Both the position numbers and the translations under genes were made by a program. The notes beneath the pieces were generated by a model. It saw nothing but the letters and a program-made list of their open reading frames with translations. It made no database searches and had not been told where the DNA came from. Source: an uncultured Ruminococcus sp. (GTDB taxonomy: Bacteria; Bacillota; Clostridia; Oscillospirales; CAG-272). From it: a stretch of DNA of 6,916 bases. Position 1 is the stretch's first letter; every line of letters begins with the position of its first letter. The stretch is from assembly GCA_902778205.1 (NCBI GenBank), contig CACYWX010000223.1, positions 1 to 6,916 of the forward strand, read 5' to 3'. This document shows, one piece after another, positions 5,517-6,916 of this stretch.

Positions 5517-6916
5517 TCAGTCGTCCATGGCGTCGCGGCGGGAGAGGTTGAAGCGGCCCTTCTCGTCGGTGCCCAGGAACTTCACGCGGATGTGGTCGCC
5601 CACGTTGCAGACGTCCTCAACCTTCTCGGTGCGCTTCTTGTCCAGCTTGGAGATGTGGACCATGCCCTCCTTCTTGGGGGCGAACTCCACGAACGCGCCG
5701 ATGGGGATGATCCGGGTGACCACGCCCTCGTAGATCGCGCCGATCTCGGGCTCGAAAATAATGCCCTGGATCATCTTCTGAGCGGCCAGGATGCCTTCCT
5801 TGTCCACACCGGAGATGAACACGGAGCCGTCGTCCTCGATGTCCACCTTTGCGCCGGTGTCGGCCTGGATGCCCTGAATGACCTTGCCCTTGGAGCCGAT
5901 GATCTCGGAGATCTTCTCAACCGGCACCTTCATGGAGATCATCTTGGGAGCGTACTCGGAAACCTCCGCGCGAGGAGCGGGGATGGCCTTCAGGAGGACC
6001 TCGTCGATGATATAGTCGCGGCCCTTGTGGGTGACGGCCAGCGCTTCCTTAATGATCTCGGGGGTCAGACCGTCGATCTTCAGGTCCATCTGGATGGCGG
6101 TGATGCCCTTGTGGGTGCCGGCCACCTTGAAGTCCATGTCGCCGTAGAAGTCCTCGAGGCCCTGGATGTCGATCATAGTGGTCCAGCTGCCGTCCTCGGC
6201 GGTGATCAGACCGCAGGAGATACCGGCCACGGGAGCCTTGATCGGAACGCCCGCGTCCATGAGGGCGAGGGTGGAGCCGCAGACGGACGCCTGGGAGGTG
6301 GAGCCGTTGGAGCTGATGACCTCGGATACGCAACGGATGGCATAGGGGAACTCGTCCACGGAGGGAAGCACCGGGATCAGAGCCCGCTCAGCCAGCGCGC
6401 CGTGGCCGATCTCGCGTCTGCCGGGAGAACGGGACGCCTTGGCCTCGCCCACGGAGTAGCCGGGCATGTTGTAGTGGTGCATATACCGCTTGGTCTCCTC
6501 CTCGGAGATGCCGTCCAGCATCTGAACGTCGCCGATGGAGCCGAGGGTAGCGATGGTCAGGACCTGGGTCTGACCGCGGGTGAACATGCCGGAGCCGTGG
6601 TCCCGGTCGAAGAGGTGAACCTCGGCGGCCAGGGGACGGATCTGGTCCATGCGTCTGCCGTCCACGCGCTTCTTGTCCTCCAGGAGCCAGCGGCGGACGA
6701 TCTTCTTCTGGATCTTGTAGATGAGCTCGGGGAGCATCACGTCAAGACCCTCGTATTTCTCGGAGAACTTCGCCAGGATGTCGTCCTCGATGGGCTGCAT
6801 TCTCTCGTCGCGGACGTTCTTGTCGTCGGTGTCCAGGGCGTTCATGACGTCCTTTTCGCAGTAGGCGAAAATTTCGTCGAACATGTCGTGGTCCAGCTCC
6901 ATGGAGGGATACTCGA
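5517..6916 (-). CDS. pnp: Polynucleotide phosphorylase, C-terminal two thirds (5' end beyond the right edge)
   Basis: PNPase is a trimeric 3'-5' exoribonuclease that releases nucleoside diphosphates from RNA using phosphate, and can also add tails. About 465 codons are present, and the frame stays open through the right edge. The Met at 6902 is internal; about 240 residues, the first RNase PH domain, are missing. Numbering from that Met, the alpha-helical linker is about 1-75 and the second RNase PH core about 78-305, with FTRGQTQ (107-113), SNGSTSQASVCG (198-209) and the acidic pair D251/D257 in EDFYGDMDFKVAG. Next come the KH domain (about 322-382, GSKG loop at 336-339) and the S1 RNA-binding domain (about 386-456, GAFVEF and GMVHIS), ending RRDAMDD. 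A six-base-pair stem-loop overlaps the TGA stop (5505-5520). In most bacteria rpsO precedes pnp; that region is outside the window. Confidence 0.98.
   Translation of the reverse strand, partial: EYPSMELDHDMFDEIFAYCEKDVMNALDTDDKNVRDERMQPIEDDILAKFSEKYEGLDVMLPELIYKIQKKIVRRWLLEDKKRVDGRRMDQIRPLAAEVHLFDRDHGSGMFTRGQTQVLTIATLGSIGDVQMLDGISEEETKRYMHHYNMPGYSVGEAKASRSPGRREIGHGALAERALIPVLPSVDEFPYAIRCVSEVISSNGSTSQASVCGSTLALMDAGVPIKAPVAGISCGLITAEDGSWTTMIDIQGLEDFYGDMDFKVAGTHKGITAIQMDLKIDGLTPEIIKEALAVTHKGRDYIIDEVLLKAIPAPRAEVSEYAPKMISMKVPVEKISEIIGSKGKVIQGIQADTGAKVDIEDDGSVFISGVDKEGILAAQKMIQGIIFEPEIGAIYEGVVTRIIPIGAFVEFAPKKEGMVHISKLDKKRTEKVEDVCNVGDHIRVKFLGTDEKGRFNLSRRDAMDD

Noticed and set aside
5517..6902. A complete 461-residue gene starting at Met 6902
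   Set aside because: The frame stays open upstream to the window edge, and the sequence begins inside the PNPase linker domain. The Met is internal and the gene is partial.

Overview
The window looks like a chromosomal segment from a high-GC member of the Clostridia, probably a gut Oscillospirales-type bacterium. This lineage guess is inference from gene families, Shine-Dalgarno spacing and GC-rich codon use, not a marker-gene assignment. Every gene I can support lies on the minus strand, so the window is best read from right to left. Long open frames on the plus strand are shadows of these genes.

Reading in the direction of transcription: (1) the 3' two thirds of pnp (polynucleotide phosphorylase) enters from the right edge and ends at 5517, followed by a strong intrinsic terminator (5435-5488). 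(2) A near-consensus housekeeping promoter (5371-5399) drives a monocistronic-looking gene for a membrane-anchored VanY/M15-type D-alanyl-D-alanine carboxypeptidase (5332-3650). (3) A 177-bp intergenic gap holds a second promoter (3529-3562) with a perfect TATAAT, no good -35 box, and an 11-bp-period tandem direct repeat that closely resembles a Pho box. (4) This promoter leads into htrA, a membrane-anchored HtrA/DegP-family serine protease with one PDZ domain (3472-1589). (5) After an 89-bp gap containing a strong stem-loop come an OmpR/PhoB-type response regulator (1499-854) and a sensor histidine kinase (867 to beyond the left edge), overlapping by 14 bp.

The layout htrA followed by a two-component system recalls the CssRS-htrA and CiaRH-htrA secretion-stress modules of other Firmicutes. 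A reasonable inference is that the kinase senses envelope stress and the regulator activates the promoter in front of htrA, making an autoregulated htrA-regulator-kinase operon. The carboxypeptidase next door also acts on the envelope, but has its own promoter.

The main anomaly is that the response regulator is broken in this sequence. About 20 codons of the receiver domain, including the segment with the conserved lysine, are missing, and the remainder is in the +1 frame. Both flanks are otherwise intact, so this is either a very recent mutation or an assembly error. A second oddity is that the carboxypeptidase and HtrA, although unrelated enzymes, share the same build: a disordered cytoplasmic tail of about 175-215 residues rich in Gln, Asn, Gly, Pro, Tyr and Ser, then a single membrane helix, then an extracytoplasmic catalytic domain. 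I see no mobile element, CRISPR array, RNA gene or clearly new multi-gene system.
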